From Brevibacterium sp. JSBI002 (GTDB lineage Bacteria > Actinomycetota > Actinomycetes > Actinomycetales > Brevibacteriaceae), in contig NZ_CP110341.1 of the NCBI RefSeq assembly GCF_026013965.1, forward strand, positions 2,728,001 to 2,792,000: 64,000 bases of DNA, in the 5' to 3' direction. A program made the position numbers and the translations under genes. This document shows, one piece after another, positions 1 to 8,236 of the stretch (the first letter of the stretch is position 1; every line of letters begins with the position of its first letter). The notes under the pieces are model-generated. The model saw nothing but the letters and a program-made list of their open reading frames with translations. It was not told the origin of the DNA and did no database searches.

Positions 1-785
1 GTGCCGAGTCCTCCGGAAGTCATGGTGAAGACCATGTCGAAGTTCTGGACGATGTAGATGGTGCCCAGCAGTGCGGCGAGTTCGATGTATCGGCGCAGGT
101 GGGGCAGGGTGATGAAGCGGAAGGTCTGCCAGGGTCCGGCGCCGTCGACGAGGGCCGCCTCGTAGACGTCCATGGGTCGTGACTGCAGTCCGGCGAGCAT
201 GATGAGCATCATGAACGGCGTCCACTGCCAGACGAGGACGATCCCGATGCCCAGCAGCGGGTTCGAGGTCATGAGGTCCGGCTGCGGGGCGTTCTCCCCG
301 AACACGGTGGTCAGCAGTCCGTTGATGAGGCCGTACGAGGGGTTGAAGATCGCGTGCTTGAACAGCAGCGCGGCGGCGACGGGGACGACGAGGAACGGGG
401 TGATCATCAGGGTGCGGACGAGACCGCGGCCGATGAACTTCCGATCGAGCAGCAGGGCGATGCCCAGGCCCAGCAGAGCCGAGGCCAGCACGACGCCGAC
501 CGTGAGCCCGACGGTGACGATGACGGCCTTGAGCAGGTTCGCATCGGTGAAGACGGTGACATAGTTCTGCAGCGTCCCGAAGCTGATGTCATCGGGGTAG
601 GCGGCGTTCCAGTTCATGAACGAGATGATGATCGTGATCGCGAACGGGATCTGAGTGACGAGGATGACGAAGATCAGCGCCGGCAGCATGGGCGCGCGTT
701 TGAGCCATCGGTCCTTGGCACGGGGTTTCGGCGGCGAGATCGGCTGCGATGCACGCTCGGCGGCTGGAGCTGACACTTCGAACAT
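1..785 (-). CDS. ABC sugar/polyol transporter permease (partial)
   Basis: Inner-membrane subunit of a binding-protein-dependent (carbohydrate uptake type 1) importer. The N-terminus (MFEVSAPAAERASQ) is a short cytoplasmic leader, followed by the first membrane helix (MLPALIFVILVTQIPFAI) and several further hydrophobic segments. The ATPase-docking EAA loop is visible as EAALVDGAGPWQTF, followed by RFITLPHLRRY. The gene runs off the left edge, so about the last 30-50 residues are missing. I chose the ATG at 785 because it is the first in frame and AAGG precedes it directly. It lies about 110 nt downstream of the binding-protein gene on the same strand, so the two are probably cotranscribed. The second permease expected for this family is presumably just outside the window. 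The substrate is inferred from the adjacent xylulokinase and SorC regulator. Confidence 0.88.
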   Translation of the reverse strand, partial: MFEVSAPAAERASQPISPPKPRAKDRWLKRAPMLPALIFVILVTQIPFAITIIISFMNWNAAYPDDISFGTLQNYVTVFTDANLLKAVIVTVGLTVGVVLASALLGLGIALLLDRKFIGRGLVRTLMITPFLVVPVAAALLFKHAIFNPSYGLINGLLTTVFGENAPQPDLMTSNPLLGIGIVLVWQWTPFMMLIMLAGLQSRPMDVYEAALVDGAGPWQTFRFITLPHLRRYIELAALLGTIYIVQNFDMVFTMTSGGLG

Positions 786-853
786 CCTTCGTCAGGCGGG
801 TGGTTGCGGTCAGGCGGTGGTGCGGTCAGGAGGCGGTGCGGACGGGCCGGGGC

Positions 854-890
854 CGCCTCGGGGAGGGCGATCGCCACCCGCCCCGAGGCG
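854..890 (-). terminator. Intercistronic hairpin after binding-protein gene
   Basis: CGCCTCGGGG (854-863) pairs perfectly with CCCCGAGGCG (881-890). An inner GGCGA/TCGCC stem (866-875) lies between them. It sits immediately after the binding-protein stop and before the permease. There is no U-tract. I infer a partial terminator or mRNA-stabilising hairpin that raises binding-protein output over permease. Confidence 0.55.
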
Positions 891-895
891 CTCGG

Positions 896-2254
896 TCATT
901 TCTTGTACTTGTCTCCGACCTTCTCGGCTTCCTTCTGACCTTTCTCCAGGGCCGCATCGGCCGTGGTGCGACCGGCGATAGCGGAGCTGACGTCTTCGGA
1001 GATGCCCGTGGCGAGGTCCGCGAATTCGGGGATCGTCACGAACTGGACTCCCAGCGTCGGCCGCGGCTGGACTCCGGGGCTGACCGGATCAGCCGAGTTG
1101 ATGGCGTCCTCGGTCTGCTGGTAGAAGGGCTTCGCGGCCTTCTGGTACTCGGGGTTCTCGTAGGTCGAGGTCCGCTTGCCGGCCGGCACGTGCTGCCAGC
1201 CGAGCTCCTCGGCGACGGTCTCCTCGTAGTCCTTCGACGAGGCCCAGGCGACGAACTGCTTCGCCGCGTCCTGGTTCTTGCCTGCGGCCTGGATGCCCCA
1301 TGCCCAGGTGTAGAGCCAGGAGCTCGACTCCGTCTCCTTCACCGGCGCCGCGACGTAGCCGATCTTGCCCTTGACGGGAGAGTCGTCGGCCTCGAGGGTT
1401 CCGGTGGCGGCCGTCGAGTCGTACCACATGGCGACCTTGCCCTGCTGCAGGTTGGTCAGGCACTCGGTGTAGCCGGCCTGCGGGGCACCGGATTCGCCGT
1501 GGTCCTTGATGAGGTCGACGTAGAAGTTCGTGGCTTCCTTGAATTCCTTGGAATCGACCTGTGCGTTCCAGTCTTCGTCGAACCAGGTTCCGCCGAAGGT
1601 GTTGACCACTGTCGTCAGCGGAGCGAACATCTCACCCCAACCGGGCAGTCCGCGCAGGCAGATGCCCTTCGTGCCCTTCTCGGCACCGTCGACCTTCGCC
1701 GCGAGCTTCGCGACTTCGTCCCAGGTCGGCTTCTCCGGCATCTCCACGCCTGCCTTGTCGAAGATGTCCGTGCGGTACATGAGGAACGAGCCCTCACCGT
1801 AGAACGGCTCACCATAGACCTGGTCGTCGACCGTCATCGACTCGGCCATCGGCGCGAGGATGTCGTCCTGGTCGAAGCCCTCGGCATCGACGACGCCTTC
1901 GTCCATGGGCGTCAGCCACTTGTTCTTCGCGTAGGTCGGGATCTCGTAGTTCGACATCGAGGCGACGTCGTAGTTGCCGGCCTGAGCGGCGAACTCCTGG
2001 CCGATCTTCGCCCGCACTTCGTTCTCCGGCAGCACGGTGTAGTTGACCTTGATGCCCGTTTCCTTGGTGAAGTGGTCGGCCGTGAGCTTCTGCAGGTCCT
2101 GCATCTGCGGGTTGTTGACCATGAGGACGTTGACTTCGTCGCCGCCGCCCCCGGCCGAGCTGCCGCCGGCACCACCGCAGCCGGACAATGCCAGTGCTCC
2201 CACCATGCCGATGGCCGCCCAGGTGGCTCTCCGGCCCGTGATCAGGTGTTTCAT
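896..2254 (-). CDS. Extracellular solute-binding lipoprotein (sugar/polyol ABC transporter)
   Basis: A 452-residue family-1 solute-binding protein, the periplasm-equivalent receptor of the importer whose permease lies downstream. The signal peptide MKHLITGRRATWAAIG... ends in a lipobox (LALSGC), so Cys26 would be lipidated and the protein tethered to the membrane. It is followed by a Gly/Ser linker and a two-lobed binding domain rich in Trp, typical of maltose-, sorbitol- and mannitol-type receptors. A GGAAGG Shine-Dalgarno lies 7 nt before the ATG. The gene is divergent from the SorC-type regulator across a 170-bp region containing a strong palindrome, so expression is probably inducer-controlled. 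The polyol substrate is inferred from context only. Confidence 0.92.
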   Translation of the reverse strand: MKHLITGRRATWAAIGMVGALALSGCGGAGGSSAGGGGDEVNVLMVNNPQMQDLQKLTADHFTKETGIKVNYTVLPENEVRAKIGQEFAAQAGNYDVASMSNYEIPTYAKNKWLTPMDEGVVDAEGFDQDDILAPMAESMTVDDQVYGEPFYGEGSFLMYRTDIFDKAGVEMPEKPTWDEVAKLAAKVDGAEKGTKGICLRGLPGWGEMFAPLTTVVNTFGGTWFDEDWNAQVDSKEFKEATNFYVDLIKDHGESGAPQAGYTECLTNLQQGKVAMWYDSTAATGTLEADDSPVKGKIGYVAAPVKETESSSWLYTWAWGIQAAGKNQDAAKQFVAWASSKDYEETVAEELGWQHVPAGKRTSTYENPEYQKAAKPFYQQTEDAINSADPVSPGVQPRPTLGVQFVTIPEFADLATGISEDVSSAIAGRTTADAALEKGQKEAEKVGDKYKK

Positions 2255-2315
2255 CGTTGTGCCTTCCCTCGTCCTTGCGGGATCGCAGCCCGCCGTCGGT
2301 TCGCTGCGAGAAAAT

Positions 2316-2390
2316 CATATGAGCATCTGTGCTCATATGTGCAATACTGTGTCACGAACCAATCAGATGTGCAACACTTCACATATGAGC
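2316..2390. promoter_or_regulatory. Probable SorC-family operator region
   Basis: A perfect inverted repeat, CATATGAGCA (2316-2325) / TGCTCATATG (2330-2339), is followed by a third half-site, CATATGAGC (2382-2390). TGTGCAAYACT is repeated at 2338 and 2368, exactly 30 bp apart. The cluster lies between the divergent binding-protein and regulator genes, so it probably governs both. The distal half-site overlaps the upstream candidate start of the regulator (ATG at 2385), which argues that the regulator starts at 2424. Confidence 0.7.
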
Positions 2391-2423
2391 GAACACAAAG
2401 TCGTCGACGCCGAAGGGAGGCCC

Positions 2424-3398
2424 ATGTCCACGGTGCCCACCGCCCGCCACCGCCGCTTCCTCGCACAGCTGGCCCGCGATCACTACCTCGAGGGGCGGTC
2501 CAAGGTCGAGATCGGCAAGGCGAACGGGCTCAGCCGGTTCCAGGTCGCCCGCCTCCTCCAAGAGGCCGTCGACACCGGAGTCGTGACCATCACCATCGAA
2601 GCCGATGCCGGTGAAGCCGATGGCCTGGCCGAGCAGGCTGCCGCAGCGCTCGGCCTCGACTCGGTCATCATCGTCGACATCCCCGACGAGACCCAGGCCT
2701 CCCAGCAGATGGGTCGAGCCGCGCTGTCGCTGGTCGGCCGCCACGCCCATGCGGGGATGCGCATCGGCCTGTCCTGGTCGCGCACCTTGGATTCCGCGGC
2801 CGCGTTCACCCCGGCCCTGCCCCGCTGCACGATCGTCCAGCTCGCCGGGGCGCTGCAGCTGGAATCGCACCGTCCCAGCTCGGAGATCTTCACCCGGCTG
2901 GGTCAGGATCCAGCCGTGAGCATGGTCCGCCTGCCTGCCCCGCTGCTTGTCACAGAGGCCGGAACCGCCGCTGACCTGCGGGCCCTGCCCGAGATCTCCG
3001 GGACCTTGGCCGCCGCCGATGACCTCGACCTCGCCGTGGTCTCCGTGGCCTCCTGGGCCGAAGGTCTGTCCTCGGTGTGGGAGAAGTGCTCCCCCGCCCA
3101 GCGTCAGGCCGGCATCGCCGACGGTGCCATCGCCGAGGTGTCCGGACGTCTCTTCGCCGCCGACGGAACCGATGTCACCACGATCGACGATCGCGTCATC
3201 GCCGTCACCCTCGATCAGCTCCGCCGCGCTTCGACGACCGTGGGAGTCGCCCGTGGAGCCGAGCGCGCCCGCGCGGTCCGTGCCGCCTGTGCCGCCGGGA
3301 TCCTCGATATCGCGGTCATCGACCGTGCGTTGGCCGATGAGATCCTCGCCGAGGCGGCCGACCCCGGTGCCGCGCCAGCTGAGGAGGAGTTCCGATGA
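2424..3398 (+). CDS. SorC/DeoR-type sugar-binding transcriptional regulator
   Basis: A 324-residue regulator. An N-terminal helix-turn-helix (about residues 8-50, including YLEGRSKVEIGKANGLSRFQ and VARLLQEA) precedes a SorC-type sugar-phosphate-binding effector domain (SQQMGRAALSLVG, then GLSWSRTL and later segments). Family members sense phosphorylated sugars and control uptake and catabolic operons. The start at 2424 follows GGGAGG; an in-frame ATG at 2385 would overlap the operator half-site. The stop overlaps the xylulokinase start by 4 nt (ATGA), indicating one operon: regulator, kinase, ATPase. It probably controls itself and the divergent binding protein. The inducer is not known; xylulose-5-phosphate or a related product is an inference. 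Confidence 0.9.
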   Translation: MSTVPTARHRRFLAQLARDHYLEGRSKVEIGKANGLSRFQVARLLQEAVDTGVVTITIEADAGEADGLAEQAAAALGLDSVIIVDIPDETQASQQMGRAALSLVGRHAHAGMRIGLSWSRTLDSAAAFTPALPRCTIVQLAGALQLESHRPSSEIFTRLGQDPAVSMVRLPAPLLVTEAGTAADLRALPEISGTLAAADDLDLAVVSVASWAEGLSSVWEKCSPAQRQAGIADGAIAEVSGRLFAADGTDVTTIDDRVIAVTLDQLRRASTTVGVARGAERARAVRAACAAGILDIAVIDRALADEILAEAADPGAAPAEEEFR

Positions 3399-5086
3399 GC
3401 ACGGCTCGCAGGTTCGTCGCCGGTGTCGACTCTTCGACCCAGAGCTGCAAGGTCGTCATCGCCGATCCGGACTCCGGTGACATCATCCGCACCGGTTCGG
3501 CTCCGCACCCTCCCGGCACCGAGGTCGATCCCGAAGCTTGGTGGACGGCCCTGCAGGAGGCGATCGCGGCTGCCGGCGGACTCGACGATGTCGCGGGGCT
3601 GAGCATCAGCGGTCAGCAGCATGGACTCGTCGCCCTCGACGCCGAGGGCCGCGTCATCCGCGATGCCCTGCTGTGGAACGATCTGCGCAGCAAGGTCGCT
3701 GCCAGAGACCTCATCGCCGAGGTCGGAGCCGCCGACTATGTCGCACGCACCGGGGTCCTGCCCGTCGCCTCCTTCACCGCCGCCAAACTGCGGTGGCTGC
3801 GCGATGCCGAACCGGACAATGCCGCCCGGGTCGCCGCCGTCGCCCTGCCGCATGACTGGCTGAGCTGGCGCTTTCTCGGCTACGGCCCTGCCGACGTCTC
3901 CGTCCGCGGTCCTGTGCTCGAGGCTCTGGTCACCGACGCATCCGACGCCAGCGGCACTGCCTACTTCGACCCTTCCGCTCCTGGCTACGATCTCGATCTC
4001 TTCCGCATCGCCTTCGGTGCGCCCGCCCGTGAGGCTGCGGGCCTGCCGTGCGCCGCGGATACGGACGTGGAGGCGGAATCACCGGACGTGGACGGGGACG
4101 GGGACGGGCAAGCCGCCTCGGCGATCATCCTTCCCCGCGTCCTCGCCCCCAACGAGGCGGCCGGGCACAGCCCGGACGAAATCCTCGTGGGCCCCGGGGC
4201 CGGCGACAATGCGGCCGCGGCGCTGGGACTCGGGGTCACCTCGGGGGATCTCGTCATCTCGATCGGAACGTCCGGCACGGTCTTCGGCACCACCGACCTG
4301 CCCATCGCCGATTCGTCCGGCGCGGTCGCCGGTTTCGCCTCGGCCGACGGCGGGCGCCTGCCGCTGGTCGCCACGCTCAACGCCGCCCGCGTCCTCGATT
4401 CGGCGGCGAAGCTGCTGCGGGTCAGCCACGACGAACTCGCGGCCCTCGCGCTGGCATCTCGGCCGGGAGCGGACGGGCTCACGCTCGTGCCGTACTTCGA
4501 GGGCGAGCGCACCCCGAACCTGCCCGATGCCACGGCCCGCCTCGAGGGGATGACCTTGGCGAACTCCGCGGCGGAGAACGTCGCCCGTGCCTTCGTCGAG
4601 GGAATGCTGTGCGGTCTGGCCGACGGGCTCGATGCGGTGCAGGCGCAGGGGCTGGAGGCCGGACGGCTGCTCCTCATCGGCGGGGCGGCACGCAATCCTG
4701 CCGTCCGTGAGGTCGCCCGCGATATCTTCACCGTGCCCATCGACGTTCCCGAGCAAGCCGAATACGTTGCCATCGGTGCGGCCCGGCAGGCGGCGTGGAC
4801 GCTGTCGGGGAGCCTGCCGGACTGGAGCGTCGAGCTCGTCGCCACTCTGCATCCGCGGCCATCGCGGGTGCGTCAGCAGTACCGGTTCTTTGCGGCGCAG
4901 ACGGCTGCACAGCAGACGGCAAACACCGTCTCGCCGGGCCACACGACGTCCGAAACAACTTCGTCAGAACCCTCTATGACCGAACGCTCATCGTCCGAGC
5001 TCTCTTCCTCCCAACGCTCATCGTCCGATCAATCACTGACCGATCACCGTGGATCTTCGGGTGCGCACGCATCCGTGAAAGGTTGA
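3395..5086 (+). CDS. xylB: Xylulokinase (FGGY family)
   Basis: An FGGY carbohydrate kinase that phosphorylates D-xylulose to xylulose-5-phosphate, the entry step after polyol or xylose oxidation. The N-terminal nucleotide-binding lobe is seen as VAGVDSSTQSCKVVI, with the substrate-binding SISGQQHGLVALD and LLWND segments. The C-terminal lobe has GPGAGDNAAAALG and LLLIGGAARNPAVREV. At 563 aa it is longer than usual (about 480-500). The excess includes an internal acidic insert around residues 225-240 and a roughly 60-residue Ser/Thr-rich tail from about residue 505 that looks unstructured. Its start overlaps the regulator stop by 4 nt. It sits 5 nt upstream of the ATPase gene. Confidence 0.93.
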   Translation: MSTARRFVAGVDSSTQSCKVVIADPDSGDIIRTGSAPHPPGTEVDPEAWWTALQEAIAAAGGLDDVAGLSISGQQHGLVALDAEGRVIRDALLWNDLRSKVAARDLIAEVGAADYVARTGVLPVASFTAAKLRWLRDAEPDNAARVAAVALPHDWLSWRFLGYGPADVSVRGPVLEALVTDASDASGTAYFDPSAPGYDLDLFRIAFGAPAREAAGLPCAADTDVEAESPDVDGDGDGQAASAIILPRVLAPNEAAGHSPDEILVGPGAGDNAAAALGLGVTSGDLVISIGTSGTVFGTTDLPIADSSGAVAGFASADGGRLPLVATLNAARVLDSAAKLLRVSHDELAALALASRPGADGLTLVPYFEGERTPNLPDATARLEGMTLANSAAENVARAFVEGMLCGLADGLDAVQAQGLEAGRLLLIGGAARNPAVREVARDIFTVPIDVPEQAEYVAIGAARQAAWTLSGSLPDWSVELVATLHPRPSRVRQQYRFFAAQTAAQQTANTVSPGHTTSETTSSEPSMTERSSSELSSSQRSSSDQSLTDHRGSSGAHASVKG

Positions 5087-5091
5087 GAACA

Positions 5092-6189
5092 ATGGCCACA
5101 GTCACCTTCGACAAAGCACTTCGTCAATACCCCGAGGCACTCAAGCCCTCCGTCGACGAGGTCAGCCTCGACATCGCCGACGGGGAGTTCCTCGTCCTCG
5201 TCGGCCCCTCGGGCTGCGGGAAGTCGACGACCCTGCGCATGCTCGCCGGGCTCGAACCCGTCGATTCCGGGCACATCCGCATCGGCGACCACGATGTCAC
5301 GGACCTCTCCCCCAGGGAACGCGATATTGCGATGGTGTTCCAGAACTATGCGCTCTACCCGCATATGAGCGTGCGCGAGAACATGGCCTTTGCCCTGAAG
5401 ATCGCGGGAGTCGCCAAGCAGGAACGCGATCAGCGCGTCGAGGAGGCAGCCCGCCTGCTCGACCTGGAGCCGTACCTCGACCGCAAACCGAAGGCGCTGT
5501 CCGGCGGGCAGCGACAGCGAGTGGCGATGGGGCGTGCCATCGTCCGGTCCCCGCAGGTCTTCCTCATGGACGAGCCGCTGTCGAACCTCGATGCGAAGCT
5601 GCGGGTGCAGACCCGCGCGCAGATCGCCTCCCTGACCCGCCGCCTCGGCGTCACCACCGTCTACGTCACCCACGATCAGGTCGAGGCGATGACGATGGGC
5701 GACCGGGTCGCGGTCCTCGCCGACGGCCGCCTGCAGCAGGTGGACACTCCGGCGAACCTCTACGACCGACCGGCGAACCTCTTCGTCGCGGGCTTCATGG
5801 GCTCGCCGGCGATGAACCTCGTCGACGTGCCGGTCGAGGGCACGTCGCTGCGCCTCGGCGATGTCGAGCTGTCCCTGACTGCGCAGCAGCGGGACCAGGT
5901 CACCGGTGAGACGGTCACCGTCGGCATCCGCCCGGAGGATCTGCAGGTCACCGAGACGCAAGGCCTCGAGGTCACCGTCGATCTCGTCGAGGAGCTCGGC
6001 GCCGATGCCTACGTCCACGGTCGAGCAGTCCTGGCCTCGGGCGAGAAGACGGTCGTGGCGCGTGTCGCCGGTCGGTCGACGATCCGTCGCGGGGACACCG
6101 TGCGCGTCGCTCCCGATGCGGCGCGCCTGCACCTCTTCGACACCGATTCGGGCAGCCGATTGGCCGAGGACGCACGCCGCGCCGCGTGA
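5092..6189 (+). CDS. ABC transporter ATPase, MsiK/UgpC type
   Basis: A 365-residue cytoplasmic ATPase energising CUT1 sugar importers. Walker A is GPSGCGKST (about residues 38-46), the signature is LSGGQRQRVAMGRA, and Walker B is VFLMDEPLSNLD, with the switch His in YVTHDQ. The C-terminal part is the TOBE/OB-fold regulatory domain typical of MalK, UgpC and MsiK. MsiK-type ATPases in actinobacteria may serve several importers, but here the gene follows xylB by 5 nt in the same operon as the regulator, opposite the matching binding protein and permease. AAAGG about 8 nt upstream may be the ribosome site. Confidence 0.93.
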   Translation: MATVTFDKALRQYPEALKPSVDEVSLDIADGEFLVLVGPSGCGKSTTLRMLAGLEPVDSGHIRIGDHDVTDLSPRERDIAMVFQNYALYPHMSVRENMAFALKIAGVAKQERDQRVEEAARLLDLEPYLDRKPKALSGGQRQRVAMGRAIVRSPQVFLMDEPLSNLDAKLRVQTRAQIASLTRRLGVTTVYVTHDQVEAMTMGDRVAVLADGRLQQVDTPANLYDRPANLFVAGFMGSPAMNLVDVPVEGTSLRLGDVELSLTAQQRDQVTGETVTVGIRPEDLQVTETQGLEVTVDLVEELGADAYVHGRAVLASGEKTVVARVAGRSTIRRGDTVRVAPDAARLHLFDTDSGSRLAEDARRAA

Positions 6190-6322
6190 TCGGTGCGCCG
6201 CGTGACCGGCGGGGCGACGAAGGCGAGCGCACCCCGGGAGGGTGGGGCCGCCTCGGCGGGGATGCGGGGCATCACACAGCTCGAAAGTCGCCGCTGAGTC
6301 AGGGGAATCGGGCGTGCGCGAT

Positions 6323-6328
6323 TATGAT
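6323..6328 (+). promoter_or_regulatory. -10 element, probable leaderless promoter of the YbdK-type gene
   Basis: TATGAT ends 6 nt before the ATG, so transcription would begin at or next to the start codon. No Shine-Dalgarno is present. No clear -35 is visible. Confidence 0.6.
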
Positions 6329-6334
6329 CGGATC

Positions 6335-7462
6335 ATGGTCGATTTCGCACGCTCTCCCCGCTCCACCCTCGGTGTCGAGTGGGAACTGGCTCTGCTGGAT
6401 TCTCGCAGCCTGGATCTGACCCCGGCCGCCGAGACTCTGTTGGCGGATGTGGCCGAGCATGCGCCCGAATACGAGAAGCACATCGTCGGAGAGATGCTGA
6501 CGAACACCATCGAGCTCGTCACCGGCGTGCACAGCCAGGTGTCGACCGTCGCTGAGGATCTGGCCACCTCGATCGGGGCGCTGCGGAAGCTGACCGAGGC
6601 ACGCGGTGTCGAACTCATGTCGGCGGGCACCCACCCGTTCGCGCAGTGGCAGTCGCAGGAGGTCCGGGCGAAGGACCGTTATCTCGAACTCGTCGATCGC
6701 ACCCAGTGGTGGGGCCGGAACATGCTGATCTTCGGTGTCCACGTCCACGTCGGCATCGACTCGCGCGACAAGGTGCTGCCGATCGTCAACGCACTGCTCG
6801 CCTATGTCCCGCACCTGCAGGCACTGTCCGCGTCGTCTCCGTTCTGGGGAGGCACGGACACCGGCTATGCCTCGAACCGGGCGATGATGTTCCAACAGCT
6901 GCCGACGGCCGGTCTGCCGTTCCAGTTCGATGCGTGGGCGGACTACGAGAAGTACGTCGACGATATGCTCACCACCGGCATCATCGACAACATCAACGAG
7001 ATCCGCTGGGACATCCGCCCCGCACCGCACTGGGGCACCGTCGAGGTCCGTGTCTGCGACGGACTGCCGACGCTTGAGGAGATCCTCGCGGTCACTGCGT
7101 TCATCCAGTGCCTCGTCGATGACATGTCCGAGCGCCTCGACGCCGGTGAGACCCTGCCGACGATGCCCGATTGGTTCCACAACGAGAACAAATGGCGCGC
7201 CGCCCGCTACGGCATGGACGCGATCATCATCGAGAACGCCGCGGCCGACGAGCGTCTCGTCACCGAATGCCTCGCCGATGAGATCGAGCGGCTCTCGCCC
7301 GTCGCCGAACGCCTCGGCTGTGTCGACGAGCTGCACTCGATCACCTCGATCATCGAACGCGGCGTGCCTTACCAGCGCCTGCAGAAGGTCTTCGGCACCA
7401 CGGGTTCACTCACCGAGGTGACCCGCTCGCTCATCGGCGACCTCCGCAACTCCTACAGCTGA
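6335..7462 (+). CDS. Carboxylate-amine ligase YbdK family (glutamate-cysteine ligase type 2)
   Basis: A 375-residue enzyme of the GCS2/YbdK family, whose members join glutamate to cysteine or another amine using ATP. The opening STLGVEWELALLD is the family's metal/glutamate-binding motif; FGVHVHVGI and the late HNENKWRAARYGMDA segment are also characteristic. The length matches the family (about 370). True substrates in actinobacteria are often unclear, because mycothiol rather than glutathione is the main thiol, so the product could be a precursor or a different amide. The ATG at 6335 lacks a ribosome site but has TATGAT ending 6 nt before it, so the mRNA is probably leaderless. Confidence 0.88.
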   Translation: MVDFARSPRSTLGVEWELALLDSRSLDLTPAAETLLADVAEHAPEYEKHIVGEMLTNTIELVTGVHSQVSTVAEDLATSIGALRKLTEARGVELMSAGTHPFAQWQSQEVRAKDRYLELVDRTQWWGRNMLIFGVHVHVGIDSRDKVLPIVNALLAYVPHLQALSASSPFWGGTDTGYASNRAMMFQQLPTAGLPFQFDAWADYEKYVDDMLTTGIIDNINEIRWDIRPAPHWGTVEVRVCDGLPTLEEILAVTAFIQCLVDDMSERLDAGETLPTMPDWFHNENKWRAARYGMDAIIIENAAADERLVTECLADEIERLSPVAERLGCVDELHSITSIIERGVPYQRLQKVFGTTGSLTEVTRSLIGDLRNSYS

Positions 7463-7551
7463 CACCTCTTTCCTCGATTTGTTGGGTCGATCCGCGGCGG
7501 TTCCCGCGCCGAAAGTATCTATTGCTGACCAGATTGTGAGTCCTGCTTCAT

Positions 7552-7619
7552 CGAGACACGGGTGGAGTGTCGAGAAACGCACGTGCGCACCCGTTTTTCG
7601 ACACTCCACCCGTTTCTCG
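7552..7619. terminator. Long bidirectional hairpin between convergent genes
   Basis: Two 28-nt arms (7552-7579 and 7592-7619) are complementary at 26 of 28 positions around a 12-nt loop. The arms share the core GGGTGGAGTGTCGA. It sits between the convergent YbdK-type and NUDIX genes, with no U-tract. I infer a bidirectional intrinsic terminator, but the stem is unusually long and a small repeat element (REP/MITE-like) is an alternative. Confidence 0.6.
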
Positions 7620-7642
7620 GCAGCAGGCAGGCGGGCGCCCAC

Positions 7643-8236
7643 TCACAAGTGAGGTCGGAGCAGCTCCAGCAGCGCCGGCAGCGCGGAGGCGACTCCCGGA
7701 TGCAGTTCGTAGTCGTTGAGGTCGTCCAGCGGCACCCACGCCAGCTGGATGCTCTCGGGGTCGTTGATGACCGCGTCGAAGCGGCGCAGGGTCTTCGCGA
7801 TCACCGTCGTGTACGACCAAGTGTCCAGGTCGAGGACGTGCGTCTCGAGGATCTCGATGCCCGATCCGTCCTGGTCAGGCACCCCGGCCTCTTCCCAAGA
7901 CTCACGGACAGCGGCCTCGACCGCCGACTCGCCCATATCGCGGGCGCCGCCGGGGAATCCCCAGGTCCCGCCCTCGACCGACCACAGCGCCCGGTGCTGC
8001 ATGAGCACTCCGCGCTCGGGATCGACGAGCATGAGCCCCGCTGCCCCGTTGAGGCCCCAATGCTTCTTCCCATCGGCCCCGTACGTCCACCCGTCACCTG
8101 ATCGCCGAGGCGGCCGACCGTCGGGCAGGCGCGTGGAGTTCGCCGCCTGTGCATTCTGCTCGGCGGCGCTGTCGGAAGTTGCGCTTTCGGAGGCAGCACC
8201 TGCGGCAACATTCGGATCGTTTTCAGACGAGGACAT
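7643..8236 (-). CDS. NUDIX hydrolase
   Basis: A 197-residue hydrolase of nucleoside diphosphate-linked substrates. The NUDIX box is complete: [18 protein letters not shown] followed by WEEAGV, at about residues 95-118, giving the Mg-binding REXXEE core. An Ala/Ser-rich leader of about 40 residues precedes the domain, with the motif [10 protein letters not shown] marking the first strand. The start at 8236 overlaps the tsaD stop by 14 nt, so the two are probably translationally coupled; an ATG at 8245 is possible. No clear Shine-Dalgarno is seen. The substrate cannot be told from sequence. Confidence 0.88.
   Translation of the reverse strand: MSSSENDPNVAAGAASESATSDSAAEQNAQAANSTRLPDGRPPRRSGDGWTYGADGKKHWGLNGAAGLMLVDPERGVLMQHRALWSVEGGTWGFPGGARDMGESAVEAAVRESWEEAGVPDQDGSGIEILETHVLDLDTWSYTTVIAKTLRRFDAVINDPESIQLAWVPLDDLNDYELHPGVASALPALLELLRPHL

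Noticed and set aside
2385..2423. Upstream ATG start of the SorC regulator
   Set aside because: It overlaps an operator half-site and lacks a ribosome site, whereas 2424 follows GGGAGG.
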